Assembly (NCBI RefSeq): GCF_018474025.1
Contig: NZ_JAHCTA010000001.1
Span: 310,001-374,000 of the forward strand
Reading direction: 5' to 3'
From: Alteromonas oceanisediminis
Lineage (GTDB): Bacteria > Pseudomonadota > Gammaproteobacteria > Enterobacterales > Alteromonadaceae
DNA: 64,000 nt
Of the stretch, positions 9,687 through 22,914 are shown piece by piece. Numbering within the stretch: position 1 is the first letter of the stretch; every line of letters begins with the position of its first letter. Made by a program: the position numbers and the translations under genes. The notes under the pieces are model-generated. The model had not been told where the DNA came from and made no database searches. It saw nothing but the letters and a program-made list of their open reading frames with translations.

Positions 9687-10441
9687 TCTTTCTCCGCCCT
9701 AGCGTTACTATTGGCAACTAAATCAGCCACCCAGGGACGATGTAACTCGCGCTGCACAATTTCGTTGCGCAAGCGCATCAGTGAAATGGCTCCGACAAAG
9801 GCCGCGAAGCCGAGAAGGTTAATCAATAATGGCCATAGCATTTCCGGCGCAATAGAAGGCTTACCAAATTTGCTGATAGTGGCGCCTTGGTGCAGCGTAT
9901 TCCACCATTCGACGGAGTAATGGATAATTGGCACGTTAACGACCCCAACAACCGCCATCACACCGGCCGCTTTACCTGCTTGTAGCTTGTCATCAAACGC
10001 GGCGTATAACGCCATCACACCGAGATACAAAAACAATAAAATTAATTCTGATGTCAGGCGTGCATCCCACACCCACCACGCACCCCACATGGGCTTGCCC
10101 CAAGCTGCACCGGTAAACAGCGCGATAAACGTCATCACCGCCCCGACGGGTGCAATAGCAATCATCGTCATGTAGGCTGTTCGCCATTGCCAAATCATGC
10201 CCACGGCTGCGGCAATCGCCATGGCAACATAGGCTCCCATCGATAAGATGGCACTTGGCACGTGAATATATATAATTCGAAAAGAATCACCCTGCTGATA
10301 ATCCGCTGGTGCAAACACCAGCCCCCACACCGTGCCGATAATTAAACTCACCACGGCAACCGTTGCAAACCAAGGCAATAACGTATGACACAATTGATAC
10401 GCACGCTCAGGCTTTGCGTAGGGATGAAGCCATTTCCACAT
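9683..10441 (-). CDS. ccmC: Heme exporter/handling protein CcmC
   Basis: CcmC is a six-helix inner-membrane protein that presents heme to CcmE. The WWD signature is seen as WGAWWVWDARLTSE, and flanking periplasmic histidines lie in IIYIHVPSA and YSVEWWNTLHQG. The reading frame extends far upstream without a stop. The true start is the ATG at 10439-10441 (protein begins MWKWLHPYAKP), which overlaps the ccmB stop by one base and gives the normal length of 252 residues. Confidence 0.94.
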   Translation of the reverse strand: MWKWLHPYAKPERAYQLCHTLLPWFATVAVVSLIIGTVWGLVFAPADYQQGDSFRIIYIHVPSAILSMGAYVAMAIAAAVGMIWQWRTAYMTMIAIAPVGAVMTFIALFTGAAWGKPMWGAWWVWDARLTSELILLFLYLGVMALYAAFDDKLQAGKAAGVMAVVGVVNVPIIHYSVEWWNTLHQGATISKFGKPSIAPEMLWPLLINLLGFAAFVGAISLMRLRNEIVQRELHRPWVADLVANSNARAEKE

Positions 10442-11106
10442 TAATGTAAACTCACTTTGACCGCGTAATTTATCGCAAAAGGCGACAGCGCTAGTGTGGT
10501 TAATAATAACGCCGCAATAATAGCGATTTGCGGCCCATAAGGTAATTGCATTGCGGCCGATTCGATGGCTGACGTGGCGAAGATCAACAATGGAATGAAC
10601 AAGGGTATTAGTAATAATGCCAGTAGCACGCCCCCCCGATTCAAACCCACAGTCAATCCGACTGCAATCGCACCAACTAAGCTCACCAACGGCGTGCCTA
10701 AGGCTAACGTTGCCATCAAGGCCCAGTACATGGGTTCGGTCAAGTTGAGCAACAGCGCAAGCAACGGCGAAATAATCACTAACGGGACAAACGATACCAA
10801 CCAATGACTCAACACTTTGAGCATCAACAAGCCCGTCATTGAGGCATCACTGAGCGCCAATTGTTCCAACCAGCCATGCTGAAAATCATCTCTAAACAGC
10901 CGCTCCATGCCTAATAACGACGATAAGATGGCGGCTACCCAAATCACGCCGGGTCCAATTCGTTGCAAAATATCGGGTGATGGACCCACGCCAAGTGGAA
11001 ACAATGTAATGACCAATACAAAAAAAACCAGCGGCTGGATCAGCTCTGATTTTTGTCGAAACGCTAGCGTCATCTCGCGCTTTAGTAGTGCGGCATAAGG
11101 CGACAT
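10441..11106 (-). CDS. ccmB: Heme exporter protein CcmB
   Basis: CcmB is the six-helix permease subunit of the CcmAB(C) ABC complex that drives release of heme-loaded CcmE. I chose the ATG at 11104-11106 (MSPYAALLKREMTLA), overlapping the ccmA stop by one base. It gives 221 residues, the family length; the longer open frame upstream overlaps ccmA and is not needed. The family N-terminus LLKREMTLAFRQKSE and the FPLGVGP loop are visible. Hydrophobic segments cover most of the rest. Confidence 0.93.
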   Translation of the reverse strand: MSPYAALLKREMTLAFRQKSELIQPLVFFVLVITLFPLGVGPSPDILQRIGPGVIWVAAILSSLLGMERLFRDDFQHGWLEQLALSDASMTGLLMLKVLSHWLVSFVPLVIISPLLALLLNLTEPMYWALMATLALGTPLVSLVGAIAVGLTVGLNRGGVLLALLLIPLFIPLLIFATSAIESAAMQLPYGPQIAIIAALLLTTLALSPFAINYAVKVSLH

Positions 11107-11741
11107 CAAATACGATACTCCAACGTAATATCGCGCCATTGCGTAATGGATACTAGTGGCTGATGCGACGTCATGATAACGCTTCCCCCTCCGGCACAAA
11201 AGGCTGTTATGTGCTGCTCAATAAGTGCGATACCGGCGACATCAAGTGCAGTGAATGGCTCATCTAAGATCCACACCGTCGCGCTTTGCTTAAACCAAAG
11301 CCTCGCCAATGCAACGCGGCGATTCTGACCCGCGGAAAGTTGACCACACGGCACATCCTCCAGCCCAACCAAACCCAACGTCGTCAGCACGTCGAAAATG
11401 ACCGATGGCGGTGTGGTTAACTGTTGCTGCTCACACCAGTACACACAATTTTCCAGTGCGCTAGCCAGCGGATTAACCGCTGATTTATGGCCAATATAAA
11501 CCAGTTGTTGAGCAAAAGCGCGGCGTGTTATGTCATTGGTAATCGATTCGCCTTGCCACATAACACGGCCCTCATCAGGGCGAATAAAGCCGGTTAATAT
11601 GCGCAACAAGCTGGTTTTACCCGCGCCATTGAGGCCCGAAAGCAACACAAGCTCGCTTGGCTCGAGATCGAAAGAAACTCCGCTGAACAACGCTCGATCG
11701 CGACGGATACAAGTTAAATCAATAGCTTGCAACTGAGACAA
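11106..11741 (-). CDS. ccmA: Cytochrome c biogenesis ATPase CcmA
   Basis: CcmA is the ATP-hydrolysing subunit of the CcmABCDE holo-CcmE release complex on the cytoplasmic face. The 211-residue protein has Walker A GLNGAGKTSLLR, the ABC signature LSAGQNRRVALARL and Walker B WILDEPFTALD. The start is a TTG at 11739-11741, preceded at about 10 bases by AGGG; no in-frame ATG lies close. It is the first gene of the ccmABCDEFGHI-mlaA operon. Rare initiation at the first cistron may limit expression. Confidence 0.92.
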   Translation of the reverse strand: MSQLQAIDLTCIRRDRALFSGVSFDLEPSELVLLSGLNGAGKTSLLRILTGFIRPDEGRVMWQGESITNDITRRAFAQQLVYIGHKSAVNPLASALENCVYWCEQQQLTTPPSVIFDVLTTLGLVGLEDVPCGQLSAGQNRRVALARLWFKQSATVWILDEPFTALDVAGIALIEQHITAFCAGGGSVIMTSHQPLVSITQWRDITLEYRI

Positions 11742-11940
11742 TTTACAACCCTAACGACAATAACCGTGTAATCACGGTGAAATAACACGTTTTTTAGTGA
11801 GGCATATCATAGCATACTCTATCAAGCTCATGCCGTAGCAATCGGTCAGTTTTTCTGACCGGATCGTCAGAAATTTTTCACACTCACCTCATCGTGATCG
11901 AAATACGCTACAATCAAGACTCACCGGCGCTAACCGATAA
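11742..11940. promoter_or_regulatory. Divergent promoter region of ccm operon and fliK-like gene, with a short palindrome
   Basis: This 199-base divergent spacer must hold the promoters of both operons. A perfect 7-bp inverted repeat (CGGTCAG, 5 T residues, CTGACCG) lies at 11843-11861. Read on the plus strand it could end stray transcription or be an operator; there is no proper T tract after it. I cannot assign a regulator. Confidence 0.4.
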
Positions 11941-14022
11941 GTGAGTATGCCAGAATCCTCATTACAAAATTTACTCGCAGCAGCACAGGCAAGTCTCAGC
12001 CGAGCATTGTCCCAATCGGCAGAGACAGCCCAAGGTCAAACCGCCCGTTCTGCGGTCTCTGTGACACCAGTGCCCGTTAGCGTCAACATACAAAATGACC
12101 GAATACGGATTGCAGATCTGACTAAAAATCAATCTGTGAGTTTGCCGCTGCCAGCCGACGCGACAAGCTCTGAGACGTTGTTAAAACAAGCGTCGCATGC
12201 CAGCACTACGCATAAAGGGGATGTCGCGCTTTATTCACCGCCTAAAACCCTGTTTGACGCGCTTCTATCTTCGGCGCAGCAAAAGGCGCTTCTCTGGGCG
12301 CTGGCACAACAACCCAACGTGCTGAAATCCATAGCTGCAACACCAGTCCCTCTGACGTTGCGTAGCGGAGTTGTGATCGCAACGCAATTGAATAGCGTCA
12401 CCCTAGAACTAAGGCCTCCACTGGGTGATCTTAAACAGGTGTCCGTGCCTGTCGACACTCAACGTGCGCCGCTCGCTTCCGGCCAAGTGGTTAACCTACA
12501 CGTGCAACAAAACGGCAGCCAATGGATTGTGAAACTACTCACGGCTCAACCATCAGACTCAAGCGCTGCCAAGCCCTTGCAGGGAAAACTTGATGCGCAA
12601 CACCCTTTGCCACAACAGGTGGTTAAACAGGCATTGGCGTCGGCTTCGTTGACCGTACCAGTCACTCAAAAATCGGCTTTACTGAACGCTTTATTGACGG
12701 CCTTACCACAAGCAAAAGCGAATGTGTTGAGCACATTATCGGAGCTGCCCGCGGTTACCCCTCGACTCACGCTAACCCAACCCGAGAACAGTACATCGGC
12801 CCTACGGGCGAGTATCGTGGTACAGCAACCCGTTTCGCTGCTGAAAAGCAATCAACCGGTGACTCAATTGGATATACCCCAGCTAACCGCAAAGCAAACG
12901 GCGGCAGTAGAGCTGGCGACTGCGCCTCGTCTGCAGCAAACACTCAATACTCTTTTTGCTTCCTTGCCTGATGCGCCTGGCGCCACTGGCCGCGGAACAC
13001 AAGAGATCAGCAGTCTGTTGAGTTCAGCACTGCAAAAATCGATTTCTCCAGCCGCAATGTCGGCGGCTCCCGCTGAACACGCAACGGATATAAAAACACA
13101 GCTACAGGCATTAATTCGAACCGCTTACGGGCAATCCGGTAGCAGCAGCGAATCGGCCACTGCGCTGAGACAATTTATGGCCGTGCTTGCCGCTTCACCG
13201 GAGCCGGCCTTGCAGCAGCTATCCAGTTCTTTGTCCACTTCGCTGGCACCTTTGCTGGCAACAAAATTTCCCGATGCTGCGCAGCTTCAGTCATTATTTC
13301 AACTACCCGCGATGCCTTTATCAACTACCGCTTTGAATCAGGTGTCGACGACTAACAGTTTACTCACTGGCTTGGTCACCTTAATTCAACTTTCACTGAG
13401 TGGTCGGCTATCACGTGCACAACACCCAATTTCAGAACGCGCACAGCAATCATTAACCAGCCTGCTAACGTCCACTGGTGGCAATGCAACGGCAGCAACA
13501 CCACAAGCTTCTGGCAACCGCCCAGCACAGGAATTTGCTCAATTAGAACAACGCCAACAGCTTCTACGCACGCTATCCAAAGCCTTAGGGCAGCATCAGG
13601 CGAACAAGTTGTCTGGTAACGAAGCGACTACGCAGGGCCAAGAGGCCTTTTTCTATTCATTACCGTCCTATTCCACATCATCACAGCGGGATATTGAATT
13701 GCTTATTAAGCGTGAAAAAGGCCACCGCGAACCAGAAAATAATGAACAAACTAAACACGGTGTCTGGCATCTGACCATGCTATTTGAAGTGGGTGACGTG
13801 GGGGAGATGCTATCAAAGTGTCGGCTAGAGGACGCTGAACTCAGTCTGGATATTTACACCTCCAACGAAACCTTACGGGACACGGTATTAAATTTTATGC
13901 CACTGCTGAAGCGTCGCTTGGCCGTATTTGGGCTCGACGTGATCAGTAGCCAATGCCAACTCGGAAAAATGCCGGAAAGCTTACGGCCAAAGCCTTACCA
14001 ACTGCTAAACACCATGGCTTAG
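11941..14022 (+). CDS. FliK-like flagellar hook-length control domain protein
   Basis: The protein is about 693 residues. Most of it is a low-complexity region rich in Ala, Ser, Gln, Thr and Leu. A conserved C-terminal part (about residues 560-690) begins with FYSLPSYSTSSQRDIELLIKR and continues through WHLTMLFEVGDVGEM and FGLDVISSQCQLG. That tail resembles the FliK C-terminal substrate-specificity-switch domain (Flg_hook). FliK measures hook length and switches FlhB from hook to filament export. The next gene encodes an FlhB C-terminal domain, so the pair mirrors the FliK-FlhB partnership, away from any flagellar cluster in this window. The start is uncertain: GTG at 11941 or ATG at 11947. 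Confidence 0.7.
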   Translation: MSMPESSLQNLLAAAQASLSRALSQSAETAQGQTARSAVSVTPVPVSVNIQNDRIRIADLTKNQSVSLPLPADATSSETLLKQASHASTTHKGDVALYSPPKTLFDALLSSAQQKALLWALAQQPNVLKSIAATPVPLTLRSGVVIATQLNSVTLELRPPLGDLKQVSVPVDTQRAPLASGQVVNLHVQQNGSQWIVKLLTAQPSDSSAAKPLQGKLDAQHPLPQQVVKQALASASLTVPVTQKSALLNALLTALPQAKANVLSTLSELPAVTPRLTLTQPENSTSALRASIVVQQPVSLLKSNQPVTQLDIPQLTAKQTAAVELATAPRLQQTLNTLFASLPDAPGATGRGTQEISSLLSSALQKSISPAAMSAAPAEHATDIKTQLQALIRTAYGQSGSSSESATALRQFMAVLAASPEPALQQLSSSLSTSLAPLLATKFPDAAQLQSLFQLPAMPLSTTALNQVSTTNSLLTGLVTLIQLSLSGRLSRAQHPISERAQQSLTSLLTSTGGNATAATPQASGNRPAQEFAQLEQRQQLLRTLSKALGQHQANKLSGNEATTQGQEAFFYSLPSYSTSSQRDIELLIKREKGHREPENNEQTKHGVWHLTMLFEVGDVGEMLSKCRLEDAELSLDIYTSNETLRDTVLNFMPLLKRRLAVFGLDVISSQCQLGKMPESLRPKPYQLLNTMA

Positions 14023-14032
14023 GTGAAAAACG

Positions 14033-14344
14033 ATGAAAAAAAATGTCAGAAAAGCGGTTGGCTTACGCTATGAAAAACAACAAAAAGGTGACGCGCCAAC
14101 GGTTGTCGCTAAAGGGTTTGGTGAGTTAGCTGACGACATTATCGCGCTGGCGCAAGAGCATGGTATTTTGATCCATGAAGATCCTTACCTGTCAGATTTT
14201 CTGGCAACCTTAGATCTCGGCCAGGAAATCCCAGAGTCAGTGTATTATGTGATTGCCGAACTCATCGCTTTCTCGTATGTACTACAAGGTAAAAAACCGG
14301 AAGGCTGGGAGCCCCCGGGAGGTGGCGTAGACACTCGGAGCTAG
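14033..14344 (+). CDS. Orphan FlhB C-terminal domain protein (FlhB2-like)
   Basis: This 103-residue soluble protein matches only the cytoplasmic C-terminal domain of FlhB/YscU export-switch proteins. It has AVGLRYEKQQKGDAPTVVAKG, the IHEDPYLSDFLATLDLGQEIP block and the closing VYYVIAELIAFSY. It lacks the membrane part and the NPTH autocleavage motif. Such stand-alone proteins are known in gammaproteobacteria next to a FliK-like gene. It starts 10 bases after the FliK-like stop and probably binds the same type III export clients or FliK itself; its role is not established. Confidence 0.85.
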   Translation: MKKNVRKAVGLRYEKQQKGDAPTVVAKGFGELADDIIALAQEHGILIHEDPYLSDFLATLDLGQEIPESVYYVIAELIAFSYVLQGKKPEGWEPPGGGVDTRS

Positions 14345-14386
14345 GTTTTCTTTAGGCCGAGTGGATACGTTGAACTAAGTAAGATA

Positions 14387-14406
14387 AGCCGCGCAACTGC
14401 GCGGCT
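14387..14406. terminator. Hairpin between convergent flhB-like gene and recA
   Basis: A perfect 8-bp inverted repeat (AGCCGCGC, loop AACT, GCGCGGCT) lies between two converging genes. T tracts are weak on both sides, so it may act bidirectionally but inefficiently. Confidence 0.6.
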
Positions 14407-14433
14407 AACAACATGGGAGAGTGTGTCTATAAA

Positions 14434-15471
14434 CTACTTTTCTTCAGCAACTTCTGTCGCAACCGCTTCTGGTTTAACCGTTTTCGGAAGAAGCAATTCT
14501 TCTCGAATACGCTTTTCTAGCTCAGCACTGATTTCAGGGTTTTCTTTCAGATAACGCACTACGTTTGCTTTACCTTGACCAATACGATTGCCATTGTAGC
14601 TATACCACGCGCCAGCCTTTTCAACCATTTTCTGCTGCACGCCTAGGTCAATTAACTCAGCTTCTTTAGAAATGCCTTGCCCGTACAAAATTTGGAACTC
14701 AGCCTGTTTAAACGGTGGCGCCACTTTATTTTTGACCACCTTAACCCGAGTTTCGTTACCTACGACTTCATCGCCTTCCTTGATAGCACCAATACGGCGA
14801 ATATCCAAACGGACCGATGAATAAAACTTCAGCGCGTTACCCCCGGTTGTGGTTTCTGGGTTACCAAACATCACACCAATCTTCATACGAATTTGGTTGA
14901 TGAAAATGCACAATGTGTTTGAACGCTTGATGTTAGCGGTTAATTTACGTAGCGCCTGAGACATTAACCGGGCTTGAAGGCCAACATGTGAGTCGCCCAT
15001 ATCGCCTTCGATTTCGGCTTTCGGCGTAAGTGCTGCAACGGAGTCAACAATCACCACATCAACAGCACCAGAACGCACCAGCATATCGCAGATTTCCAGC
15101 GCCTGTTCACCGGTGTCAGGCTGAGATACCAGCAAGTCATCAATATTAACACCCAGTTTCTCTGCATAAACCGGATCAAGCGCATGCTCGGCATCCACGA
15201 ATGCACAGGTTTTGCCTTTTTTCTGCGCTTCGGCGATAACTTGTAATGTCAGCGTCGTTTTACCTGATGATTCAGGGCCGTAAATTTCCACCACGCGACC
15301 ACACGGCAAGCCACCTATGCCCAAGGCAATATCGATACTCAGAGAACCGGTTGATATGGCGTCGATGTCCATGGCTTGATTATCACCCAAGCGCATGATT
15401 GCACCTTTACCAAACTGCTTTTCAATTTGACCCAGTGCTGCGCTCAGTGCGCGGGATTTATTATCGTTCAC
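14434..15471 (-). CDS. recA: Recombinase RecA
   Basis: RecA forms the nucleoprotein filament for homologous recombination and triggers LexA self-cleavage. The 345-residue protein has Walker [11 protein letters not shown] (about residues 66-75), the L1/L2 DNA-binding loops (including [13 protein letters not shown]) and an acidic C-terminal tail ending EVAEEK. A canonical LexA box lies about 95 bases upstream, between the pncC stop and the recA start. The downstream neighbour is convergent, so no recX follows recA here, unlike many relatives. Confidence 0.98.
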   Translation of the reverse strand: MNDNKSRALSAALGQIEKQFGKGAIMRLGDNQAMDIDAISTGSLSIDIALGIGGLPCGRVVEIYGPESSGKTTLTLQVIAEAQKKGKTCAFVDAEHALDPVYAEKLGVNIDDLLVSQPDTGEQALEICDMLVRSGAVDVVIVDSVAALTPKAEIEGDMGDSHVGLQARLMSQALRKLTANIKRSNTLCIFINQIRMKIGVMFGNPETTTGGNALKFYSSVRLDIRRIGAIKEGDEVVGNETRVKVVKNKVAPPFKQAEFQILYGQGISKEAELIDLGVQQKMVEKAGAWYSYNGNRIGQGKANVVRYLKENPEISAELEKRIREELLLPKTVKPEAVATEVAEEK

Positions 15472-15565
15472 CCAATATTCCTCAATCGTTTTTTAGTCTC
15501 AGCGAGATAAACTGCTTCAGCGTTTTCACCGAGAACAGAGTTCGTCGTATCATGCTGTAAGAGTA

Positions 15566-15585
15566 TACTGTACATGCACACAGTA
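15566..15585 (-). promoter_or_regulatory. LexA (SOS) box of recA
   Basis: A 20-bp dyad reading TACTGT, eight bases, ACAGTA matches the gammaproteobacterial LexA consensus (CTG-N10-CAG with flanking TA). It sits upstream of recA and downstream of pncC, giving recA its own damage-inducible promoter. Confidence 0.93.
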
Positions 15586-15608
15586 TCAAGTGTAATTTCT
15601 GATTTCTG

Positions 15609-16124
15609 CTAACCGGCTAAATTATCCGTACTTTGCCCACCGCATTCAACTAGTCGTTCGTTCAGATAGGCCAGCGCAAAATCGATGGCCTGTTGCCGCA
15701 CCTTCGCCCGTGATCCTAAAAACTGCTGCGCCACCGTCGTTATTTGGCCTTGAATAGCAAACCCAAACCACACCAAGCCTACCGGCTTATCCGGTGTGCC
15801 GCCATCCGGGCCAGCAATACCGGTCACCGCGACCGCAACTTGCGCAGATGTACGCTTTACCACGCCCGCCACCATTGACTCTGCTGTCTGTGATGAAACA
15901 GCACCATAGCGCGCCAACAGTGCAAGGTCGACACCCAGTAGGTCGTGTTTAGCCTGATTGGAGTAAGTCACCCAGCTTTGATCAAACCAGCTAGAGCTTC
16001 CAGAGATGCTGGTGATCGCGTAAGCTATACCTCCGCCGGTGCAAGATTCTGCACAACTAATACGCAACCCCTGCTTTTCAAGGGTTTTGCCTAACGTGGC
16101 GGCGAGCCGATCTGAATTGTTCAT
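15609..16124 (-). CDS. pncC: Nicotinamide-nucleotide amidohydrolase PncC (CinA C-terminal family)
   Basis: PncC deamidates nicotinamide mononucleotide to nicotinate mononucleotide, salvaging the pyridine ring after NAD use by DNA ligase. The 171-residue protein has family motifs [17 protein letters not shown] near the N-terminus and [22 protein letters not shown] in the middle. It is the single-domain form lacking the CinA N-terminal half. It lies just upstream of recA on the same strand and divergent from mutS, a common gammaproteobacterial arrangement. Confidence 0.93.
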   Translation of the reverse strand: MNNSDRLAATLGKTLEKQGLRISCAESCTGGGIAYAITSISGSSSWFDQSWVTYSNQAKHDLLGVDLALLARYGAVSSQTAESMVAGVVKRTSAQVAVAVTGIAGPDGGTPDKPVGLVWFGFAIQGQITTVAQQFLGSRAKVRQQAIDFALAYLNERLVECGGQSTDNLAG

Positions 16125-16156
16125 ACGTTAACCTTAAGCTAAAAAAACAGTATCCA

Positions 16157-18787
16157 ATGCCATCAAAAAAACCTTCTGCGACAGCCGCTTCAGACTACCC
16201 AGAGCACACCCCAATGATGCGTCAATATTTGCGTATCAAAGCGGAGCATACTGATACCCTGTTATTCTATCGCATGGGCGATTTTTATGAGCTGTTTTTT
16301 GATGACGCTAAGCGCGCCGCCGCGTTATTAGATATCTCACTGACCGCCAGAGGAAAAGCAGGCGGCGATCCTATTCCGATGGCGGGTGTTCCGTATCATG
16401 CGGTCGAAGGTTACCTTGCGAAATTAGTTAAACTGGGTGTATCCGTTGCTATTTGTGAACAGGTAGGCGATCCTGCCACGAGTAAAGGCCCGGTGGAGCG
16501 CGCTGTGCAGCGTATCGTAACACCCGGTACTATCACCGATGAGGCGCTGCTGGATGACCGAAAGGAAAACCTGCTGGTGGCCGTCACCGCATTAAAGGAA
16601 AGCTTCGGCATTGCTGCACTGGATCTCAGCAGTGGTCGCTTTACATTGTGTGAATGTGAGGGTGAAGATGCATTAAATACACACCTCACTCGCCTCGCGG
16701 CCGCAGAATTATTGTACCCTGAGCAATTTCGATATCAGCACCTCGTCAGTCAGCGCAAAGGAGCAAGGCGACGCCCTGAATGGGAGTTTGATGCCAGTAC
16801 CGCGGTGCAACAACTCACCCAACAATTTGGTACACAGGATCTGTTAGGGTTCGGTGTACAGCACGCGCACATCGGTGTTGGCGCTGCCGGTTGTGTATTG
16901 CAGTACGTTAAAGATACTCAGCGCAGTGCGCTTCCGCATATCCGCGCTTTAGTGTTAGACAATCCAAGTGACTGGGTGCAACTGGATGCCGCCACGCGGC
17001 GCAATCTGGAAATAACCCAGAATCTGTCTGGTGGCACTGAGCACACCTTGATGTCGGCGCTGGATACTACCGCGACAGCCATGGGCAGTCGCTTGCTGCA
17101 ACGCTGGTTACATCATCCGGTGACACAGCGTAAGGAAATTATGGCGCGCCAGAATGCCATTCGAAGCATGCTAATTGATGAACAGGTGATACGCGAGCTG
17201 ACACAGATTTTAAAACGGATCGGCGATATCGAACGGATCCTGTCTCGTCTCGCCCTGCGCTCTGCACGCCCCAGGGATTTCGCGCGTTTACGGGATGCTT
17301 TGAACACCTTACCTGAATTGAGCACCGTGGTCTCGTCCATGGCAGGGCTGACGGCACAAGAAAAGCCCGTTGAGCACAGACTCAATGGACTGATAGCACA
17401 TTGTCAGGGGTTTGAGGATATCGCGTCTGAGTTATCCCATGCGGTGATTGACAACCCGCCGGTGGTCATACGAGACGGCGGTGTCATTGCCGAAGGCTAT
17501 AGCGCGGAACTTGATGAGCTGCGCGCATTATCACAAGGCGCCACTGACTATCTGGATGAGTTGGAAACGCGTGAGAAATCGCGTACTGGCATCAGCTCGT
17601 TAAAAGTGGGTTACAACCGAGTACACGGCTTTTTTATCGAAATAGGCAAAGCGTCCAGCCACCTTGTGCCCGCAGACTACGTTCGTCGCCAAACGCTGAA
17701 AAACAACGAGCGCTATATCATTCCTGAGTTAAAAACCCATGAAGACAAAGTGCTGACCAGCCAGAGCCGCGCTTTAGCACTGGAAAAGCAACTCTATGAC
17801 GGCTTATTTGATTGTTGCTTACCCAAACTGGCCGAACTGATTGACTGCGCGCAATCGATTGCGCAGCTGGATGTTTTGCATTGCCTTGCTGAACGCGCAC
17901 TGGCATTGGATTACCATGCACCGCAGTTTGCAGATACGTCGACATTATTCTATGAGAATGGTCGCCACCCGGTGGTTGAGCAGGTGATGAGCGAGCCCTT
18001 TATTGGCAACCCAATCAAACTGGACGGCCAACGTCGCATGTTGATCATCACCGGCCCCAATATGGGCGGTAAAAGCACCTACATGCGCCAAACGGCATTG
18101 ATCGTTCTTATGGCTCACATTGGCGCTTATGTGCCGGCTGAGAATGCGGTGATCGGTGATATTGATCGCATTTTCACGCGTATTGGCGCATCCGATGATT
18201 TAGCCTCCGGGCGTTCAACCTTTATGGTGGAAATGACCGAAACCGCCAACATATTACACAATGCCACGCCACGTAGCCTAGTATTGATGGATGAGATTGG
18301 TCGCGGCACCAGTACCTATGACGGGCTCTCTCTGGCTTGGGCGACTGCCAATCATCTGGCACAAGGCTGCGGTGCACTGACGCTATTTGCCACGCATTAT
18401 TTTGAACTCACACAGCTATCTGAACAGCTTCCAAACGTCGTTAACGTCAACGTTAATGCGATTGAGCACAACGACACTATCCGGTTCATGCATAATATTT
18501 GTGAAGGTGCGGCGAGTCAGAGCTATGGTTTGCATGTGGCCCAATTGGCGGGCGTACCAGCACAAGTCATCGCACAAGCTAAGTTGAAACTGGCGTCGTT
18601 GGAAGCGAACAAGAATGAAACCAACGAAAAAGCAGCATCAGGGCAGCACGATGAGGCGCAACTGTCGCTACTAACCGATTTGGAACCACCAGCCATGACG
18701 GCTTTGAAACAACTTCAGCCGGATAATTTGAGCCCGCGTGAAGCGCTCGATGCGCTGTACGAATTGAAGAAACTCATAGCGAAGTAA
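16157..18787 (+). CDS. mutS: DNA mismatch repair protein MutS
   Basis: MutS recognises mispairs and small loops and recruits MutL. The 876-residue length is normal for full MutS1. The mismatch-wedge motif is DFYELF, with Phe43 and Glu45 as the F-x-E pair. The C-terminal ATPase has Walker [14 protein letters not shown], Walker [17 protein letters not shown] and the following [10 protein letters not shown] block. The C-terminus keeps the tetramerisation tail ([15 protein letters not shown]). Only 32 bases separate its ATG from that of divergent pncC. Confidence 0.98.
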   Translation: MPSKKPSATAASDYPEHTPMMRQYLRIKAEHTDTLLFYRMGDFYELFFDDAKRAAALLDISLTARGKAGGDPIPMAGVPYHAVEGYLAKLVKLGVSVAICEQVGDPATSKGPVERAVQRIVTPGTITDEALLDDRKENLLVAVTALKESFGIAALDLSSGRFTLCECEGEDALNTHLTRLAAAELLYPEQFRYQHLVSQRKGARRRPEWEFDASTAVQQLTQQFGTQDLLGFGVQHAHIGVGAAGCVLQYVKDTQRSALPHIRALVLDNPSDWVQLDAATRRNLEITQNLSGGTEHTLMSALDTTATAMGSRLLQRWLHHPVTQRKEIMARQNAIRSMLIDEQVIRELTQILKRIGDIERILSRLALRSARPRDFARLRDALNTLPELSTVVSSMAGLTAQEKPVEHRLNGLIAHCQGFEDIASELSHAVIDNPPVVIRDGGVIAEGYSAELDELRALSQGATDYLDELETREKSRTGISSLKVGYNRVHGFFIEIGKASSHLVPADYVRRQTLKNNERYIIPELKTHEDKVLTSQSRALALEKQLYDGLFDCCLPKLAELIDCAQSIAQLDVLHCLAERALALDYHAPQFADTSTLFYENGRHPVVEQVMSEPFIGNPIKLDGQRRMLIITGPNMGGKSTYMRQTALIVLMAHIGAYVPAENAVIGDIDRIFTRIGASDDLASGRSTFMVEMTETANILHNATPRSLVLMDEIGRGTSTYDGLSLAWATANHLAQGCGALTLFATHYFELTQLSEQLPNVVNVNVNAIEHNDTIRFMHNICEGAASQSYGLHVAQLAGVPAQVIAQAKLKLASLEANKNETNEKAASGQHDEAQLSLLTDLEPPAMTALKQLQPDNLSPREALDALYELKKLIAK

Positions 18788-18855
18788 ACACGACTGGCTG
18801 TTCACAACACCGAGTACATTAGCGGCGCGAATTGATTGAAAGCCTGCCTTTGTAA

Positions 18856-20619
<1,764 letters not shown>

Positions 20620-20625
20620 TTTTAA

Positions 20626-21930
<1,305 letters not shown>

Positions 21931-21950
21931 AACCGGCTAAACCACTTGAT

Positions 21951-21977
21951 GATAGCCTGTCTGTCAGGCAGGCTATC
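21951..21977 (+). terminator. Hairpin after eno
   Basis: A perfect 9-bp inverted repeat (GATAGCCTG and CAGGCTATC) with a 9-nt loop lies 20 bases after the eno stop. No T tract follows. It argues that the frame open from 21946 really starts later, at 22012. Confidence 0.65.
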
Positions 21978-22011
21978 ACGATTATCAGTTCATACCGCTA
22001 TCGCGGGAATC

Positions 22012-22719
22012 ATGTCGACGTCAGATAACACACCGCAATCCGATATTTTTGTGCAAATTAGTGAGCAGCGATTGTTCGCCGATGTGTGCAATGCCCTGTA
22101 TGAGCGCGAACTAATGAACCTTGCCACGCAAGGGCCTGGGCAGGCAGCGTTAATGAAGCGACGCCTCGGTGGGCTTTCCCATCATGTTAAACGCGCGGCA
22201 GAATATTTGGTCGCAAACCCGACCCCCCTAAGTGTGGATGCACATAATGGCAGTTGGCAAGGAAAGCAGGCTAGCCGATCACCGGCAACAGCAATCACTG
22301 ACGAGCAGACTCATCGTTGGTTCACTGACAACGTCAGTGTCGGCTTACCCGTGTGCGTCAGCGTGAAGTCACTGGATCACGAACACCTTGAATTGGATTG
22401 TGTCGACCGAATAGACAGCGGCAATCATCGACTTCACTTAAATCGCTTCGGCTGGTTTAGTTTTACTGGCCATCCGCTGAATGACGAGTCAGACAGCGAG
22501 CCAGTGGTATTGCGAAGTTCACAACACAATCCATTGGATAAAGTTATTCATAGACTGGTTAAACCGTGTAAAAAAACGATGTTAGCGGCCTGTGCGGGGC
22601 ATTGCTGGAATCACAAGGGCCGTTTGTCCCCTCGCACACTCACGTTACGGGAGTTGTTACTCAGCACCCTGATCGACTGGAAAACGTTTACTTACACCGG
22701 CAAGCCGCAGTTTGTTTAA
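22012..22719 (+). CDS. Uncharacterised cytoplasmic protein downstream of eno
   Basis: I do not recognise this 235-residue protein. The ATG at 22012 (MSTSDNTPQSDIF) is preferred because the longer frame would run through the eno hairpin. It has no signal or membrane segment. Features are a basic helical block LMKRRLGGLSHHVKRAAEYL, a central acidic strand-rich part (LDHEHLELDCVDRI) and a C-terminal segment with two Cys and a His (KPCKKTMLAACAGHCWNH) that could bind metal. Base usage resembles the neighbours, so it looks native. Confidence 0.6.
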   Translation: MSTSDNTPQSDIFVQISEQRLFADVCNALYERELMNLATQGPGQAALMKRRLGGLSHHVKRAAEYLVANPTPLSVDAHNGSWQGKQASRSPATAITDEQTHRWFTDNVSVGLPVCVSVKSLDHEHLELDCVDRIDSGNHRLHLNRFGWFSFTGHPLNDESDSEPVVLRSSQHNPLDKVIHRLVKPCKKTMLAACAGHCWNHKGRLSPRTLTLRELLLSTLIDWKTFTYTGKPQFV

Positions 22720-22914
22720 ACTCGAACTCGGGTTGGTAAGATATGCACAGCTCTGAACTCATTGTTTATTTCAACTCAAGCTATCCAGTAGTGGCCTAAA
22801 ACTCGGGTTCATTGGCACCAGCGGCTGGCTTCCCTTTGCAGCAAAAACCTTCTATCACACAACTCAATGCGGGATATAAATACGCTACCCAACCCCAATT
22901 CAAAAAATACCCAT
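22720..22914. other. Upstream leader-proximal intergenic region of leu operon
   Basis: Nothing codable is visible between the unknown gene and the candidate operator; the region becomes AT-rich toward 22915. Confidence 0.4.
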
